Positions 47,261 to 49,124 of a DNA stretch of 49,124 nucleotides are shown here, in pieces. The DNA is from Microbacteriaceae bacterium. GTDB lineage: Bacteria; Actinomycetota; Actinomycetes; Actinomycetales; Microbacteriaceae. The DNA lies in the NCBI GenBank assembly GCA_024639925.1, contig JAHEGA010000003.1:1-49124 (forward strand), written 5' to 3'. Position numbers and translations under genes: made by a program. Below the pieces are notes generated by a model. The model saw nothing but the letters and a program-made list of their open reading frames with translations, ran no database searches and was not told where the DNA came from. Position 1 is the first letter of the stretch; the number at the start of each line of letters is the position of its first letter.

Positions 47261-48157
47261 ATGAACGCTACAGAAGAGCAGTTACCGAGCGACCCGGTCG
47301 AGAGCATGATGACGGCCCTCACGCTGACCACATCCTCGGCGCGGACTCGCGAAGATATCTTCACCGCCCCCAGCCAATGGCAACCCCACGGCAGGGTTTT
47401 TGGTGGTCAGGTCATGGCGCAGTCCGCTCTGGCAGCGATGCACACCGTCAGTGACGATCGCGCGATTCATTCGCTTCACGGATACTTCCTCCGTCCTGGC
47501 GACATTGCCGAAGACATCACCTTCGCGGTGGACCGCATTCACGATGGCCGATCTTTTTCGACCAGACGGGCCCAGGCTTACCAAAAGGGCCAACCGATTT
47601 TCTCTATGATTGCCTCCTTCCAGGACGAAGACCCCGGGCTGGACCATCACGCCGAGATGCCAGCGGGTGTGCCGGACCCCGAAACCCTGCCGAGTGCTCA
47701 AGAGGTCTTACGCTCGATTGGCCACCCCATTGCTGACGTGTGGGCAAAAACACGCGCGTTTGACCTGCGTCACAGCCCATCATCGCTGTATGCCACCTCA
47801 GAGGGGGAACCCACCGCCACACAGGCTGTGTGGATGAAGTGTTTGGCGAAACTGCCCGATGACGCAAATCTGCACCGAGCAGCCCTTGCCTATGCGAGCG
47901 ACTTCAGCATTCTTGAACCAGTGATGCGAGCTCACGGAGTGAATTGGTCAACGCCCGGTTTGAAGATTGCGAGCTTAGATCACGCCATGTGGTGGCATCG
48001 CCCGCTCCGCGCGGACGAGTGGTTCCTCTACTCGCAGGAATCGCCCTCCGCCCAGGGTGGCCGTGGCCTCACTTTCGGTCGCATCTTTGACCGCGAAGGC
48101 CGTCTTGTGGCCTCTGTTGCTCAAGAGGGAATGGTTCGCGTTCCTAGTCCCGCGTAA
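47261..48157 (+). CDS. tesB: Acyl-CoA thioesterase II (TesB-like)
   Basis: Probable ATG 47261 (47237/47240 also possible): ...QWQPHGRVFGGQVMAQSALAAMHTVSDDRAIHSLHGYFLRPGDI...; C-terminal half ASLDHAMWWHRPLRADEWFLYSQESPSAQGGRGLTFGRIFDREGRLVASVAQEGMVR. Confidence 0.92.
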   Translation: MNATEEQLPSDPVESMMTALTLTTSSARTREDIFTAPSQWQPHGRVFGGQVMAQSALAAMHTVSDDRAIHSLHGYFLRPGDIAEDITFAVDRIHDGRSFSTRRAQAYQKGQPIFSMIASFQDEDPGLDHHAEMPAGVPDPETLPSAQEVLRSIGHPIADVWAKTRAFDLRHSPSSLYATSEGEPTATQAVWMKCLAKLPDDANLHRAALAYASDFSILEPVMRAHGVNWSTPGLKIASLDHAMWWHRPLRADEWFLYSQESPSAQGGRGLTFGRIFDREGRLVASVAQEGMVRVPSPA

Positions 48158-49124
48158 GTTTGCGATACGTCGAACGGTGCGGCGCAGCCGCGTCCTCGCC
48201 AAGACGCTCCACTTTGTTCTGCTCGTAGGACTCAAAGTTGCCCTCGAACCAGTGCCAGTGCGCGGGATCAGCCTCAGTCCCCTCGTAGGCGAGGATGTGG
48301 GTGGCAATCCGATCCAGGAACCACCGGTCGTGTGTGATCACGACGGCACAACCCGGAAACTCCAACAGCGCGTTTTCCAGACTGGAGAGGGTTTCGACGT
48401 CCAGGTCGTTAGTGGGCTCATCGAGAAGTAACAGGTTTCCCCCCTGCTTCAGGGTGAGGGCCAAATTCAGCCGGTTGCGCTCTCCACCCGAGAGGACGCC
48501 TGCCTTTTTCTGCTGGTCCGGACCTTTGAACCCGAAAGAGGATACATACGCGCGCGAGGGAATTTCCACCTTGCCGATCTGGATGACATCAAGCCCGTCC
48601 GAGACGACTTCCCAGAGAGTCTTGTTCGGATCGATACCCCCACGGTCCTGGTCAACATACGAAAGCTTGACCGACTCACCGATGACGAGCTCCCCACCAT
48701 CAAGTGACTCGAGACCAACGATGGTCTTAAAGAGTGTCGACTTTCCGACACCGTTGGGTCCGATAATTCCCACAATTCCGTTGCGGGGCAACGAGAAGCT
48801 GAGATTGTCAATCAGCACTCGATCATCAAAGCCCTTCTTGATGGCTTTGGCTTCCAACACCTGCTGGCCCAAACGGGGACCAGGCGGAATCTGAATCTCT
48901 TCGAAGTCGAGCTTCTTGGTGCGCTCTGCCTCTTCGGCCATTTCTTCGTAGCGCGCCAGGCGGGCTTTCGACTTGGCTTGGCGGCCTTTGGCGTTCGAGC
49001 GGACCCACTCCAGTTCATCGGCGAGACGCTTGGCAAGCTTCTGGTCTTTTTTGCCTTGCACCTGGAGGCGCTCGCCCTTTTTCTCGAGGTACGTCGAGTA
49101 GTTACCTTCGTAGGGGTAGAGACG
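48144..49124 (-). CDS. ettA: Energy-dependent translational throttle protein EttA (ABC-F), C-terminal part; runs off the right window edge
   Basis: Open to the window edge (track ORF starts at internal Met 49061); VGIIGPNGVGKSTLFKTIVG, LSGGERNRLNLALTLKQGGNLLLLDEPTNDLDVETLSSLENALLEFPGCAVVITHDRWFLDRIATHILAYEG. Confidence 0.95.
   Translation of the reverse strand, partial: RLYPYEGNYSTYLEKKGERLQVQGKKDQKLAKRLADELEWVRSNAKGRQAKSKARLARYEEMAEEAERTKKLDFEEIQIPPGPRLGQQVLEAKAIKKGFDDRVLIDNLSFSLPRNGIVGIIGPNGVGKSTLFKTIVGLESLDGGELVIGESVKLSYVDQDRGGIDPNKTLWEVVSDGLDVIQIGKVEIPSRAYVSSFGFKGPDQQKKAGVLSGGERNRLNLALTLKQGGNLLLLDEPTNDLDVETLSSLENALLEFPGCAVVITHDRWFLDRIATHILAYEGTEADPAHWHWFEGNFESYEQNKVERLGEDAAAPHRSTYRKLTRD

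Noticed and set aside
1-49124. Mobile element, prophage, CRISPR, defence system or BGC
   Set aside because: No integrase, transposase, phage structural, Cas, restriction or NRPS/PKS-like ORFs and no regular short repeats seen on reading; tRNAs here show no adjacent integrase or duplicated tRNA ends.

Overview
The window is a gene-dense, chromosomal core-type region of a high-GC actinobacterium, probably Microbacteriaceae-like by gene content and synteny (inference). Most genes are recognisable housekeeping genes: leuS (truncated at the left edge), pabB/pabC-like, a DedA protein, khtTU-like K+/H+ antiporter genes, pdxH, rsfS, nadD, proA, proB, obgE, rpmA, rplU, rne, a VKOR protein, ndk, folC, ileS with a T-box leader, a peptide-type ABC operon, valS, clpX, copC-like, clpP2, clpP1, tig, nei-like, rpiB, a DivIVA-like coiled-coil protein, pepN, mscS, a truncated haemoglobin, tesB and ettA (truncated at the right edge). 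There are three tRNA genes (Ala-GGC, Pro-TGG, Gly-TCC). I found no CRISPR array, prophage, transposon, defence island or biosynthetic gene cluster, and no clearly new multi-gene system. The best leads are regulatory and architectural: (i) a recurrent TANNNT-N6-start-codon arrangement suggesting leaderless expression of many first genes; (ii) a CsoR/CstR-like operator in front of an exported rhodanese; (iii) a perfect TetR-type operator; (iv) a candidate alternative-folding leader upstream of pdxH; (v) systematic 4-nt or 14-nt tail-to-tail overlaps at convergent gene ends, including a CDS that ends inside a tRNA; (vi) an archaeal-type-looking ValRS together with a eukaryote-like IleRS2 sitting next to folC; (vii) several uncharacterised conserved-looking ORFs.
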